64,000 bases of DNA from Paenibacillus catalpae. Its GTDB lineage: Bacteria > Bacillota > Bacilli > Paenibacillales > Paenibacillaceae. The stretch is from positions 1 through 64,000 of the forward strand of contig NZ_FOMT01000009.1 in the NCBI RefSeq assembly GCF_900112695.1. Reading direction: 5' to 3'. Positions 43,355 through 52,694 of this stretch are shown here, piece by piece. The translations under genes were made by a program, and so were the position numbers. Below the pieces are notes generated by a model. That model was not told where the DNA came from and did not search any database. It saw nothing but the letters and a program-made list of their open reading frames with translations. Numbering within the stretch: the stretch's first letter is position 1; every line of letters begins with the position of its first letter.

Positions 43355-44017
43355 GTGGGTCAAAAGGTAAATCCGGTCGGTCTTCGTATCGGGATTATCC
43401 GTGATTGGGAATCCAAATGGTACGCTGGCAAAGACTTCGGCGATCTTCTTTTAGAAGACGTGAAAATTCGTGAATACCTGAAGAACAAACTGAAGGATGC
43501 AGCAGTATCCCACATCGAGATCGAGCGCGCGGCTAACCGCGTTAACGTAACGATTAACACTGCTAAGCCAGGCATGGTTATCGGCAAGGGCGGTTCTGAA
43601 GTAGAAAGCCTTCGTACAGAGCTTGGCAAGATCACTAAAGGCAAAAAAGTACACATTAACATTTCCGAAATCAAACAAGCAGATCTGGACGCTATTCTTG
43701 TAGCTGAAAGCATCGCGCAACAACTGGAGCGTCGTGTTTCTTTCCGTCGTGCTTTGAAACAAGCGATCCAACGTTCGATGCGCGCAGGCGCTAAAGGGAT
43801 TAAGACTGCTGTCAGCGGTCGTCTCGGCGGTGCTGAAATTGCTCGTTCGGAAGGCTACAGCGAAGGTACAGTACCGCTTCATACGCTCCGTGCAGATATT
43901 GACTATGGCACAGCTGAAGCACATACAACTTACGGCCGTATCGGCGTAAAAGTATGGATCTACCGCGGTGAAGTCCTTCCAGCTAAGAAGAAAGCTCCCC
44001 AGGAAGGAGGCAACTAA
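43355..44017 (+). CDS. rpsC: 30S ribosomal protein uS3
   Basis: 220-residue mRNA-entry protein. Starts GQKVNPVGLRIG after the initiator; the KH-domain GMVIGKGGSEVE and the C-terminal RIGVKVWIYRGEVLP are intact. Second GTG of GTGTGGG used, with AAGGAGGG upstream. Confidence 0.98.
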   Translation: MGQKVNPVGLRIGIIRDWESKWYAGKDFGDLLLEDVKIREYLKNKLKDAAVSHIEIERAANRVNVTINTAKPGMVIGKGGSEVESLRTELGKITKGKKVHINISEIKQADLDAILVAESIAQQLERRVSFRRALKQAIQRSMRAGAKGIKTAVSGRLGGAEIARSEGYSEGTVPLHTLRADIDYGTAEAHTTYGRIGVKVWIYRGEVLPAKKKAPQEGGN

Positions 44018-44019
44018 TC

Positions 44020-44454
44020 ATGTTGGTACCTAAACGTGTCAAACACCGTAAGCAACAACGCGGAAGTATGAGAGGTCGCGCTAAAGGCGGCACTGAAGTA
44101 GCTTTCGGCGAATACGGCTTGCAAGCTCTTGAACCAACTTGGATTACGAACCGTCAAATTGAAGCGGCTCGTATCGCAATGACTCGTTATATCAAACGTG
44201 GCGGTAAAGTGTGGATTAAAATCTTCCCACATAAGCCGATCACTCAAAAGCCTCTCGAAGTTCGGATGGGTAGCGGTAAAGGTAACGTAGAGAAATGGGT
44301 TGCAGTCGTGAAACCAGGCAAGATCATGTTCGAACTGGCTGGTGTTTCCGAAGAAGTCGCTCGTGAAGCGATGCGCCTCGCGTCCCACAAACTGCCGATC
44401 AAAACGAAGTTCGTGAAACGCGAAGAAGTAGGTGGTGAAGCAAATGAAAGCTAG
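44020..44454 (+). CDS. rplP: 50S ribosomal protein uL16
   Basis: 144-residue protein by the A-site tRNA elbow. MLVPKRVKHRKQQRG and KGNVEKWVAVVKPG are conserved. Separated from rpsC by 2 nt; the 3' end overlaps rpmC by 11 nt. Confidence 0.98.
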   Translation: MLVPKRVKHRKQQRGSMRGRAKGGTEVAFGEYGLQALEPTWITNRQIEAARIAMTRYIKRGGKVWIKIFPHKPITQKPLEVRMGSGKGNVEKWVAVVKPGKIMFELAGVSEEVAREAMRLASHKLPIKTKFVKREEVGGEANES

Positions 44455-44644
44455 TGAATTTCGCAACCTAACCTCTGCTGAGATTGAACAAAAAATCGCT
44501 GGTTTTAAAGAAGAGCTTTTCAACCTTCGTTTCCAACTGGCTACTGGCCAACTGGAAAGCCCGACACGTATTCGTGACGTGCGTAAGAATATCGCTCGCG
44601 CTAAAACCATTTTGCATGAAAGACAACTCGGTATCAGCAGCTAA
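44444..44644 (+). CDS. rpmC: 50S ribosomal protein uL29
   Basis: 66-residue helical tunnel-exit protein, with ELFNLRFQLATGQLE. The ATG at 44444 follows GTAGGTGGTG inside rplP and gives the conserved MKASEFRNLT start; the ATG at 44432 would add four residues and lacks a site. Confidence 0.96.
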   Translation: MKASEFRNLTSAEIEQKIAGFKEELFNLRFQLATGQLESPTRIRDVRKNIARAKTILHERQLGISS

Positions 44645-44694
44645 ATAGCTGTCCTTGACTTAGGGTTACCAAGGTTTAAGGAAGGAGGAAGAAC

Positions 44695-44958
44695 ATGAGC
44701 GAACGCAATGCCCGCAAAGTTCAAATCGGTAAAGTCGTTAGCGATAAAATGGATAAAACAATCGTAGTTGCTGTTGAAACATACAAAAAACACGATTTGT
44801 ACCATAAACGCATCAAATACACGAAAAAGTTCAAAGCGCATGATGAGAACAATCAAGCGAAAATTGGCGACATCGTGAAAATCATGGAGACTCGTCCGCT
44901 TTCGAAAGACAAGCGCTTCAGACTCGTAGAAGTTGTAGAAGTGGCTGTTGTCCTCTAG
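44695..44958 (+). CDS. rpsQ: 30S ribosomal protein uS17
   Basis: 87-residue OB-fold protein. RKVQIGKVVSDKMDKTIVV at the N-terminus and IMETRPLSKDKRFRLVEVV near the end match the family. GAAGGAGGA before the ATG. Confidence 0.97.
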   Translation: MSERNARKVQIGKVVSDKMDKTIVVAVETYKKHDLYHKRIKYTKKFKAHDENNQAKIGDIVKIMETRPLSKDKRFRLVEVVEVAVVL

Positions 44959-45004
44959 AAAGTAGTGTAGTCTAAGAGCATTTTTCCGGAAGGAGGACGT
45001 TGAA

Positions 45005-45373
45005 ATGATTCAACCATTTACTCGTTTGCGTGTTGCGGACAACTCCGGCGCTAAAGAATTGATGTGTATTCGTGTTCTTGGCGGTACTGGACGTCGCGTA
45101 GGCGCTATCGGCGACCTGATCGTATGTTCCGTGAAACAAGCAACACCAGGCGGCGTTGTCAAAAAAGGCGACGTTGTTAAAGCAGTTATCGTTCGTACGA
45201 AGCGTGCGGTTCGTCGTAAAGACGGTTCCTACATCGCATTCGATGAGAACGCAGCTGTAATCGTTAAGGAAGACAAGAGCCCACGTGGTACTCGTATCTT
45301 TGGACCTGTTGCCCGTGAGCTTCGCGATAAAGATTTCATGAAAATCGTATCGCTTGCACCAGAGGTTATCTAA
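45005..45373 (+). CDS. rplN: 50S ribosomal protein uL14
   Basis: 122-residue protein at the subunit interface, starting MIQPFTRLRVADNSGAKEL. GGAAGGAGGA before the ATG. Docking site for RsfS in the family. Usual first gene of the spc part after rpsQ. Confidence 0.98.
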   Translation: MIQPFTRLRVADNSGAKELMCIRVLGGTGRRVGAIGDLIVCSVKQATPGGVVKKGDVVKAVIVRTKRAVRRKDGSYIAFDENAAVIVKEDKSPRGTRIFGPVARELRDKDFMKIVSLAPEVI

Positions 45374-45431
45374 TATAGTCCCTTAAAGGGTCGCAATAGC
45401 TTGATTATCAAGCATGCAGGAGGTGTAACTC

Positions 45432-45785
45432 ATGCCAAGGCTGAAAAAAATTCTTGAATCGCATAACAACAAGCTGCACGTCAAAAAAGACGACACGGTA
45501 ATCGTCATCTCCGGTAAGGACAAAGGCAAAAAAGGCCGTGTAATCGCTGCGTATCCGCGTGAAAACCGCGTACTCGTAGAAGGCGTCAACTTTGTTAAAA
45601 AGCATACTCGTCCGTCCCAAGTGAATCCACAAGGCGGAATTATCGAGCAAGAAGCGCCGATCCACGTTTCCAACGTAATGCACATTGATCCGAAGAGCGG
45701 CAAAGTAACTCGTATCGGATACAAAGTGCTGGACAACGGCAAAAAAGTTCGGTTCGCAAAACGTTCCGGCGAAGTGATCGACTAA
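45432..45785 (+). CDS. rplX: 50S ribosomal protein uL24
   Basis: 117-residue assembly initiator with a KOW motif (VIVISGKDKGKKGRVI) and PSQVNPQGGIIEQEAPIHVS. CAGGAGGTG before the ATG. Confidence 0.97.
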   Translation: MPRLKKILESHNNKLHVKKDDTVIVISGKDKGKKGRVIAAYPRENRVLVEGVNFVKKHTRPSQVNPQGGIIEQEAPIHVSNVMHIDPKSGKVTRIGYKVLDNGKKVRFAKRSGEVID

Positions 45786-45816
45786 TCGTTACTGTAGGAA
45801 AGGAGGTCCATAAAAA

Positions 45817-46359
45817 ATGGCAGCAAGATTGAAAGATAAATTTCTTAACGAAATTACGCCTGCATTGATGCAGAAGTTTAACTATACGACTGTAATGCAA
45901 GTGCCGAAGATCGAGAAAGTTGTCATCAACATGGGTGTTGGCGAAGCGGTTGCTAACTCCAAAGTGCTTGATGTCGCTGTCGACGAGCTTCGTCAAATTT
46001 CCGGTCAAAAGCCGGTTGTAACTCGTGCGAAGAAGTCCATCGCGGGCTTTAAACTTCGCGAGAACATGCCGATCGGGGTTAAAGTTACACTGCGCGGCGA
46101 GCGCATGTACTACTTCCTTGACAAGCTGTTCAACATCTCGCTTCCACGCGTACGTGACTTCCGCGGTGTATCGACGAAAGCGTTCGACGGTCGCGGTAAC
46201 TATACGCTTGGCTTGAAAGAGCAATTGATCTTCCCAGAGATCGAGTATGATAAAGTTGATAAAGTGCGCGGTATGGACATCGTCATCGTCACGACGGCAA
46301 AAACGGACGAAGAATCTCGTGAACTGCTTACCCAAATGGGCATGCCGTTTGCGAAGTAA
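45817..46359 (+). CDS. rplE: 50S ribosomal protein uL5
   Basis: 180-residue 5S rRNA-binding protein. VVINMGVGEAVANSK and RVRDFRGVSTKAFDGRGNYTL (two parts) are typical. AAAGGAGG before the ATG. Confidence 0.98.
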   Translation: MAARLKDKFLNEITPALMQKFNYTTVMQVPKIEKVVINMGVGEAVANSKVLDVAVDELRQISGQKPVVTRAKKSIAGFKLRENMPIGVKVTLRGERMYYFLDKLFNISLPRVRDFRGVSTKAFDGRGNYTLGLKEQLIFPEIEYDKVDKVRGMDIVIVTTAKTDEESRELLTQMGMPFAK

Positions 46360-46385
46360 TCCACTTTTAGGAGGTGTAATACCCA

Positions 46386-46571
46386 GTGGCAAAAACTTCG
46401 ATGAAAGTGAAGCAACAACGTACACCGAAATTTAAAGTGCGTGCCTACACGCGCTGTGAACGTTGTGGCCGTCCGCACTCTGTTTTGCAAAAGTTTAAAA
46501 TTTGCCGGATTTGTTTCCGCGAGTTAGCATACAAAGGCCAGATTCCTGGCGTTAAAAAAGCAAGCTGGTAA
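46386..46571 (+). CDS. rpsZ: 30S ribosomal protein uS14, zinc-binding type Z
   Basis: 61-residue short uS14 with two CxxC pairs (CERC and CRIC) that bind zinc, so the zinc-dependent form occupies the spc position. GTG start with AGGAGGTG upstream. A second zinc-free uS14 may exist elsewhere, as in Bacillus, but is not in this window. Confidence 0.97.
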   Translation: MAKTSMKVKQQRTPKFKVRAYTRCERCGRPHSVLQKFKICRICFRELAYKGQIPGVKKASW

Positions 46572-46602
46572 TCAGCCTAGTTCGGGAAGGAGGTTAACAC
46601 AA

Positions 46603-47001
<399 letters not shown>

Positions 47002-47031
47002 TTAACTAGTCACAAGATTGGAGGTGTAACA

Positions 47032-47574
47032 ATGTCCCGTATTGGTCGTAAACCGATCCAAGTGCCAGCAGGCGTTAGCATTAGCTTGGATAACACGGTT
47101 ATTACTGTAAAAGGACCGAAAGGATCGCTTTCCCGCGAAATTCACAAAGACATGAAAGTGAACGTTGCGGAGAACGAGATCGTCATCGAACGTCCTTCCG
47201 ATAATAAATTGCATCGTTCTTTGCACGGCACAACTCGCAGCGTCATCGCTAACATGGTGAGCGGCGTTACTGAAGGCTTCTCGAAAAACTTGGAGCTGGT
47301 AGGTGTAGGTTACCGTGCGAACAAAACTGGCGATAAGATCGTTCTTAACGTTGGTTATTCCCACCCAGTGGAGATTGCACCTGAAGCCGGTATTGAGTTC
47401 GAAGTTCCAGCGAACACGAAAATCACTGTTCGCGGTATCGACAAAGAGCGCGTAGGCGCTGTTGCTGCTCAAATCCGTTCCGTACGCGAACCTGAACCTT
47501 ACAAAGGTAAAGGCATCAAGTACGAAGGCGAGCGCATCATCCGCAAAGAAGGTAAAGCTGGTAAGAAGAAATAA
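47032..47574 (+). CDS. rplF: 50S ribosomal protein uL6
   Basis: 180-residue two-domain protein by the sarcin-ricin loop; ITVKGPKGSLSRE and GKGIKYEGERIIRKEGK are present. GGAGGTG before the ATG. Confidence 0.98.
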   Translation: MSRIGRKPIQVPAGVSISLDNTVITVKGPKGSLSREIHKDMKVNVAENEIVIERPSDNKLHRSLHGTTRSVIANMVSGVTEGFSKNLELVGVGYRANKTGDKIVLNVGYSHPVEIAPEAGIEFEVPANTKITVRGIDKERVGAVAAQIRSVREPEPYKGKGIKYEGERIIRKEGKAGKKK

Positions 47575-47635
47575 GCAGTCTGATTGGGCTGCTTAAAATA
47601 GCGGTATAAGGCAGAAGGAAAGGAGTGAACCTTGA

Positions 47636-48004
47636 ATGATTACGAAAGGCGATAAAAACAAGGCTCGTCTGAAAAGACACTTGCGTGTTCGTAAAAAAAT
47701 CAACGGAACGACTGCTCGTCCACGTCTCTCTGTATTCCGTTCGGCGAAGCATATCTATGCTCAACTGATCGATGACGTACAAGGAGTAACAATTGCTTCC
47801 GCGTCCACACAGGACAAAGAACTGGCAGCGTCGATCGGCAACGGAGGCAGCGTAGAAGCTGCTCGTAAAGTCGGAGAATTGATTGCACAACGTGCTCAAG
47901 CGAAAGGGATGACCCAAATCGTATTTGACCGTGGTGGTTACTTGTATCATGGCAGAATTCAGGCGCTTGCTGAGGCAGCACGCGAAGCTGGTCTGGAATT
48001 CTAG
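47636..48004 (+). CDS. rplR: 50S ribosomal protein uL18
   Basis: 122-residue 5S rRNA-binding protein. RPRLSVFRSAKHIYAQLIDD and the end FDRGGYLYHGRIQALAEAAR fit. AAAGGAGTG upstream of the ATG. Confidence 0.98.
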   Translation: MITKGDKNKARLKRHLRVRKKINGTTARPRLSVFRSAKHIYAQLIDDVQGVTIASASTQDKELAASIGNGGSVEAARKVGELIAQRAQAKGMTQIVFDRGGYLYHGRIQALAEAAREAGLEF

Positions 48005-48034
48005 TCGAATTTACTTATAAGGAGGTTAATCGAC

Positions 48035-48532
48035 TTGCGTGTAGATCCAAATACGTTAGAACTGACTGAAAAAGTTGTCCATATCAACCGTGTTGCTAAA
48101 GTTGTTAAGGGCGGACGTCGTTTCAGCTTTAGTGCGCTCGTAGTTGTCGGCGACGGCAATGGCTATGTAGGCGCAGGGATCGGTAAAGCGGGCGAAGTAC
48201 CTGATGCGATTCGCAAAGGTATTGAAGACGCTAAGAAAAACCTGATCCACGTTCCACTCGTAGGAACAACAATTCCACATCTTGTAGTTGGACACTTCGG
48301 TGCAGGGGAAGTTCTCCTGAAACCGGCATCCAAAGGTACAGGTGTTATCGCCGGCGGTCCTGTTCGTGCAGTACTCGAACTGGCTGGTGTAGGCGATATC
48401 TTGACGAAATCCCTTGGTTCTTCGAACTCCATGAACATGGTTAACGCAACGCTTGAAGGTCTTTCCCGCCTGAAGCGCGCGGAAGATGTTGCGAAGCTTC
48501 GTGGAAAAACTGTCGAAGAGCTGTTAGGTTAA
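48035..48532 (+). CDS. rpsE: 30S ribosomal protein uS5
   Basis: 165-residue fidelity protein. RVAKVVKGGRRFSFSALVVV and the loop GVIAGGPVRAVLE are intact. TTG start with AAGGAGG upstream. Confidence 0.98.
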   Translation: MRVDPNTLELTEKVVHINRVAKVVKGGRRFSFSALVVVGDGNGYVGAGIGKAGEVPDAIRKGIEDAKKNLIHVPLVGTTIPHLVVGHFGAGEVLLKPASKGTGVIAGGPVRAVLELAGVGDILTKSLGSSNSMNMVNATLEGLSRLKRAEDVAKLRGKTVEELLG

Positions 48533-48545
48533 GGAGGGGAATAGG

Positions 48546-48725
48546 ATGGCAAAATTGCAAATCACCCTCGTTCGCAGTTTGATCGGCCGCAACGAGAAAC
48601 AACGTGCAACAGTTGAATCCTTCGGTTTGAAGAAAATTCACCAATCCGTTGTTTTGAATGACAGCGCTGCTGTTCGCGGCATGGTTAATGCTGTAAGCCA
48701 CTTGGTTAAAGTAGAAGAAGTGTAA
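48546..48725 (+). CDS. rpmD: 50S ribosomal protein uL30
   Basis: 59-residue protein; LQITLVRSLIGRNEKQRATV matches the short bacterial form. ATG with AAGGAGGGG ending 8 nt upstream, directly after rpsE. Confidence 0.96.
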   Translation: MAKLQITLVRSLIGRNEKQRATVESFGLKKIHQSVVLNDSAAVRGMVNAVSHLVKVEEV

Positions 48726-48769
48726 GCAAAGCGCTTGCTATAAGAAATAAATAAGGAGGTGCAAGAACG

Positions 48770-49210
48770 ATGAAATTGCATGAACTCGCACCAGCACCAG
48801 GCTCCACGCAAGTGGGTAAGCGTAAAGGTCGCGGTATTGGCTCCGGCAATGGTAAAACTGCAGGTCGTGGTCATAAAGGTCAAAATGCTCGTTCCGGCGG
48901 CGGTGTACGTCCTGGTTTCGAGGGTGGCCAAAACCCATTGTACCGTCGTTTGCCGAAACGTGGTTTCAATAACCGTTTCCGCACGGAATATGCTATCGTG
49001 AACATTGAAGAGTTGAATAACTTTGCAGCAGGTACCGAAGTTACTCCAGAAGTTCTTATTGAGCAAGGGATCATCAAAAATCCTTTGGCGGGCATTAAGA
49101 TTTTGGGTAATGGCGAAATTAAGGTTCAATTGACTGTTAAAGCAAACAAGTTCTCTCAATCTGCGGTAGAGAAAATCCAGGCTGCCGGCGGTAAAACCGA
49201 GGTGATCTAA
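48770..49210 (+). CDS. rplO: 50S ribosomal protein uL15
   Basis: 146-residue late-assembly protein with the Gly/Arg-rich N-terminus (GRGIGSGNGKTAGRGHKGQ) that threads into 23S rRNA. AAGGAGGTG before the ATG. Its stop is immediately followed by the secY start. Confidence 0.98.
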   Translation: MKLHELAPAPGSTQVGKRKGRGIGSGNGKTAGRGHKGQNARSGGGVRPGFEGGQNPLYRRLPKRGFNNRFRTEYAIVNIEELNNFAAGTEVTPEVLIEQGIIKNPLAGIKILGNGEIKVQLTVKANKFSQSAVEKIQAAGGKTEVI

Positions 49211-50512
49211 TTGTTTAACACCGTGTCCAACATTTGGAAAGTGGCGGATTTGCGCAGGCGGATCCTCTTCACCCTTTTCATTCTGCTTGTTTATCGCATC
49301 GGAGCATTTATTCCGGCGCCAGGCGTTAACAAAGATGTATTCAAACAGATTGACCAAACCGGTGTAAATCTGTTCGGTTTGCTTAACACGTTCTCCGGCG
49401 GGGCTCTGTTCCAATTCTCAATCTTTGCGATTGGTATCGCTCCATACATCACAGCTTCGATCATCGTGCAGCTGTTATCGATGGACGTTATCCCTAAATT
49501 CGCCGAATGGGCGAAGGAAGGCGAGAACGGGAAAAAGAAACTCGCGCAGATTACACGTTACGGCACGGTAATCCTTGGTTTATTGCAAGGTTTTGCAACA
49601 GCAATTGGCTTCAACCGTCAATACAACTACGAAATGGTTCCTGGTGCGAATTTTGTAGATTACTTGCTTATCGCTATCGTCTTGACAGCGGGCGTATCAT
49701 TCCTGATGTGGCTTGGCGAGCAAATTACGGAGCGTGGTATCGGTAACGGTATCTCGATTCTGATCTTTGCCGCTATCGCAGCAAGCATTCCGCAACATAT
49801 CCGTACGATTTACCAAACAGAGTTTTCTGACTCAGATGCCAACTTGTTCTGGGGCATCGGCAAGATGGTACTGATCGCTTTAGCGATTATACTGATCATT
49901 GTTGGTGTAATCTTCGTACAACAAGGGATCCGTAAAATTCCGGTTCAATACGCTAAACGCGTAGTTGGTCGGAAAATGTATGGTGGTCAATCGACTCACA
50001 TACCAATGAAAGTGAACGGCGCAGGTGTTATTCCCGTCATTTTCGCAATTTCGTTACTGATGTTCCCGGCAACAATCGCTCAATTTTGGTCTGGTGCCGC
50101 TTGGGCTGATTGGATCATGCACAATTTAACGTACAGTGAGCCGCTTGGCATGGTACTTTATGTTCTGCTGATTATCGGGTTCACGTTCTTCTATACATTC
50201 GTTCAGATTAACCCGGTTCAAATGGCGGATCAGATGAAGAAGAATGGCGGTTACATCCCAGGCATTCGTCCTGGCAAACCAACTTCCTCTTATTTGACTC
50301 GCGTATTGTCGCGGATTACGCTGACGGGTGCGATTTTCCTGGCCGTTATCTCCTTGTTGCCTGTGGCGTTTGGTGCTTTAGCTGGATTGCCTCAATCGGT
50401 TCAACTAGGCGGTACCTCGCTTCTGATCGTCATCGGTGTTGCACTTGATACGATGAAGCAAATCGAGAGCCAGTTGATAAAACGCCATTACAAAGGGTTT
50501 ATCAATAAATAA
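49211..50512 (+). CDS. secY: Protein translocase subunit SecY
   Basis: 433-residue channel protein with ten membrane segments. FNTVSNIWKVADLRRRILFT opens the protein, and QMKKNGGYIPGIRPGKPT lies on the cytosolic loop that meets the ribosome. The TTG start abuts the rplO stop, with GAGGTGATC inside rplO as a near-perfect Shine-Dalgarno, so it is translationally coupled. Works with SecE (19860). Confidence 0.97.
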   Translation: MFNTVSNIWKVADLRRRILFTLFILLVYRIGAFIPAPGVNKDVFKQIDQTGVNLFGLLNTFSGGALFQFSIFAIGIAPYITASIIVQLLSMDVIPKFAEWAKEGENGKKKLAQITRYGTVILGLLQGFATAIGFNRQYNYEMVPGANFVDYLLIAIVLTAGVSFLMWLGEQITERGIGNGISILIFAAIAASIPQHIRTIYQTEFSDSDANLFWGIGKMVLIALAIILIIVGVIFVQQGIRKIPVQYAKRVVGRKMYGGQSTHIPMKVNGAGVIPVIFAISLLMFPATIAQFWSGAAWADWIMHNLTYSEPLGMVLYVLLIIGFTFFYTFVQINPVQMADQMKKNGGYIPGIRPGKPTSSYLTRVLSRITLTGAIFLAVISLLPVAFGALAGLPQSVQLGGTSLLIVIGVALDTMKQIESQLIKRHYKGFINK

Positions 50513-50582
50513 CAATAGGTTCCGACCGGGATTCCGTAACTTCGCTTGTATGCGAGGGACGGAACCCGCACGAGCCTATTGT
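50512..50582 (+). other. Folded secY-adk spacer element
   Basis: An outer stem ACAATA / TATTGT (50512-50517 with 50577-50582), an inner GGTTCCG / CGGAACC (50518-50524 with 50560-50566) and an apical CGC/GCG hairpin nest in one 71-nt element. No T run follows, so it is not a plain terminator. Function unknown. Confidence 0.55.
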
Positions 50583-50603
50583 GCTTAAAGCGAGGAAGAC
50601 GGA

Positions 50604-51254
50604 ATGAACATTTTATTCATGGGTCCTCCGGGGGCCGGTAAAGGGACACAAGCAGAACGTATCGTTGGCGAGTTTGGCATTCCGCATATCTCGACAGGCG
50701 ATGCATTCCGGCTTGCGATGAAACAGGGGACTCCGCTCGGTCTTAAAGCGAAAGAGTTTGTCGATCAAGGCAAGCTGGTTCCCGATGAGATTACGAACGG
50801 TATTGTCAAAGAACGTCTTGCTCAAGACGATTGCAATAAAGGTTTCTTGCTCGATGGTTTTCCACGTACGCTGCAGCAAGCCGAAGCGCTTGATGTTATG
50901 CTGACTGAATTGAACCGCGGCATTGACCATGTAGTTAATTTGAAAGTTGACCGCGGCTTGTTGCTTGCCCGTTTGACTGGCAGACGCATCTGTAAAGCTT
51001 GCGGATCGACATACCATGTAATGTTCAACCCACCGAAACAAGAAGGCGTCTGCGACAAATGCGGCGGCGAATTGTACCAACGGTCGGATGACACGGAAGA
51101 GAAAGTCGGAACGCGTCTTGACGAGTACATCTCGAAAACCGCGCCGCTTCTTGACTACTACAGCGGTAAAGGTCTACTTCGCGAAGTCGACGGCGAGAAG
51201 GAAATCGATACGGTTACGGCCGAGATTGTTTCCTGCTTGCGAGGTTCATTGTAA
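50604..51254 (+). CDS. adk: Adenylate kinase
   Basis: 216-residue kinase interconverting ATP + AMP and 2 ADP. P-loop GPPGAGKGTQ at residues 7-16; the long LID domain carries four cysteines (CKAC and CDKC), the zinc-binding Gram-positive type. AGCGAGGA lies before the ATG. Confidence 0.98.
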   Translation: MNILFMGPPGAGKGTQAERIVGEFGIPHISTGDAFRLAMKQGTPLGLKAKEFVDQGKLVPDEITNGIVKERLAQDDCNKGFLLDGFPRTLQQAEALDVMLTELNRGIDHVVNLKVDRGLLLARLTGRRICKACGSTYHVMFNPPKQEGVCDKCGGELYQRSDDTEEKVGTRLDEYISKTAPLLDYYSGKGLLREVDGEKEIDTVTAEIVSCLRGSL

Positions 51255-52012
51255 TGATCATTTGCAAATCCGAATCGGAGCTGCGATATATGAGGGAAGC
51301 CGGCCGCATTGTAGCGGAGACACATCGGATTATGGCTGAAGCGGTAAAGCCCGGGGTTACAACCCAGGAGCTCGATCAGCTGGCCGAAGCGTACATCCGC
51401 AGCCAAGGCGCTGAGCCATCCTTCAAAGGTTACAATGGTTTTCCTGCCAGCATTTGCGCTTCTGTAAATGACGAGCTGGTACACGGTTTTCCCGGACCTC
51501 GTAAGTTGAACGAAGGCGATATTATAAGCATCGACATTGGAGCGCAGTATGAAGGCTATCACGGCGACTCGGCCTGGACCTATCCGGTCGGTAACGTTTC
51601 GGATGAAGTCAAGCGGTTGCTTGAGGTGACAGAGGAGTCTCTGTACGCAGGGATTAATCTTGTTCGCCCAGATGTTCGTTTATTTACAATATCGCATGCG
51701 GTTCAACAGGTTGCCGAAGCGGCGGGCTTTTCGATTGTACGGGAATTTGTCGGACACGGTATTGGTAAGGACCTCCACGAGGAACCGCAAATTCCGAATT
51801 ACGGCATTCCGGATCGCGGGCCGCGTCTTAAGCCAGGAATGGTGCTTTGCATCGAACCTATGGTCAACATCGGTGAACGCTATGTTCGCACGCTTGAAGA
51901 CAATTGGACGGTCGTAACGGAAGACGGCTCCTGGTGCGCTCACTTCGAGCACACGGTTGCCGTAACGGAGGACGGATTCGAAATTTTGACGAAACTACCG
52001 CAGTCGGTGTAA
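51254..52012 (+). CDS. map: Methionine aminopeptidase, type I
   Basis: 252-residue metalloenzyme removing initiator Met. Metal ligands are in SIDIGAQYEGYHGDSAW (two Asp), GHGIGKDLHEEP (His), IEPMVN (Glu) and HFEHTVAVTEDG (Glu). The ATG overlaps the last base of the adk stop. Confidence 0.97.
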   Translation: MIICKSESELRYMREAGRIVAETHRIMAEAVKPGVTTQELDQLAEAYIRSQGAEPSFKGYNGFPASICASVNDELVHGFPGPRKLNEGDIISIDIGAQYEGYHGDSAWTYPVGNVSDEVKRLLEVTEESLYAGINLVRPDVRLFTISHAVQQVAEAAGFSIVREFVGHGIGKDLHEEPQIPNYGIPDRGPRLKPGMVLCIEPMVNIGERYVRTLEDNWTVVTEDGSWCAHFEHTVAVTEDGFEILTKLPQSV

Positions 52013-52018
52013 TCTGAT

Positions 52019-52300
52019 ATGGATAAACATCCGCAAATCGGTCAAATCGTCAAGGTGCTTCGGGGCAAAGATGAGAACAGCTATGCTGTTATTATTGAAA
52101 TTGTTGACGAACGCTTCGTTCTTATCGTCGATGGCGATAAACGCAGGTTTGATCAACCGAAGAAAAAGAACGTTCTGCATCTCGAGTTACAACCCGCTAT
52201 AAGCAGCGAAGTTACAAGCAGCTTGCTTGAAACGGGCAGGGTGACCAATGCCAAGTTACGTTATGTGATTCAGAAGTACGCACATGCGAAAGGAGAATGA
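52019..52300 (+). CDS. KOW-domain RNA-binding protein (L14e/L27e-like, YbzG family)
   Basis: 93-residue protein found between map and infA in Firmicutes. The KOW-type start GQIVKVLRGKDENSYAVIIEI is followed by a basic patch (DQPKKKN) and a C-terminal helix. It probably binds RNA or the ribosome; no function is established. It begins 6 nt after map and its end touches the infA ribosome binding site. Confidence 0.8.
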   Translation: MDKHPQIGQIVKVLRGKDENSYAVIIEIVDERFVLIVDGDKRRFDQPKKKNVLHLELQPAISSEVTSSLLETGRVTNAKLRYVIQKYAHAKGE

Positions 52301-52302
52301 CG

Positions 52303-52518
52303 GTGGCTAAGGAAGACGTCATTGAGGTCGAAGGTACGGTAATCGAACCGCTGCCGAATGCCATGTTCAAGGTGGAGCTGGAGAACGGTCATCAAATTCT
52401 CGCACATGTTTCCGGAAAACTCAGAATGCATTTTATCCGTATTCTGACTGGGGACAAAGTGGTTATACAGTTATCGCCTTATGATTTATCAAGAGGGCGC
52501 ATCACCTATCGGAAGTAG
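52303..52518 (+). CDS. infA: Translation initiation factor IF-1
   Basis: 71-residue OB-fold factor that occupies the 30S A site, with EDVIEVEGTVIEPLPNAMF and MHFIRIL. GTG at 52303 is preferred because AAAGGAG ends 7 nt upstream and the product begins MAKEDVIEV as in relatives; the ATG at 52297 is only 1 nt from that site. Confidence 0.95.
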   Translation: MAKEDVIEVEGTVIEPLPNAMFKVELENGHQILAHVSGKLRMHFIRILTGDKVVIQLSPYDLSRGRITYRK

Positions 52519-52562
52519 ACCGCCCGCGGTATACTTGCGAAGGATTCGGGAGGTAATTCACA

Positions 52563-52676
52563 ATGAAGGTTAGACCTTCGGTAAAGCCGATTTGCGAAAA
52601 ATGCAAAGTCATTCGTCGTAAAGGCAACGTTATGGTAATTTGTGAAAATCCGAAACACAAACAAAAACAAGGATAG
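52563..52676 (+). CDS. rpmJ: 50S ribosomal protein bL36
   Basis: 37-residue zinc-ribbon protein (MKVRPSVKPICEKC...), with three Cys and one His as ligands, the zinc-binding form. GGGAGGTAATTCACA precedes the ATG. Confidence 0.97.
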   Translation: MKVRPSVKPICEKCKVIRRKGNVMVICENPKHKQKQG

Positions 52677-52694
52677 AAGGAGGGACAACGGCCT

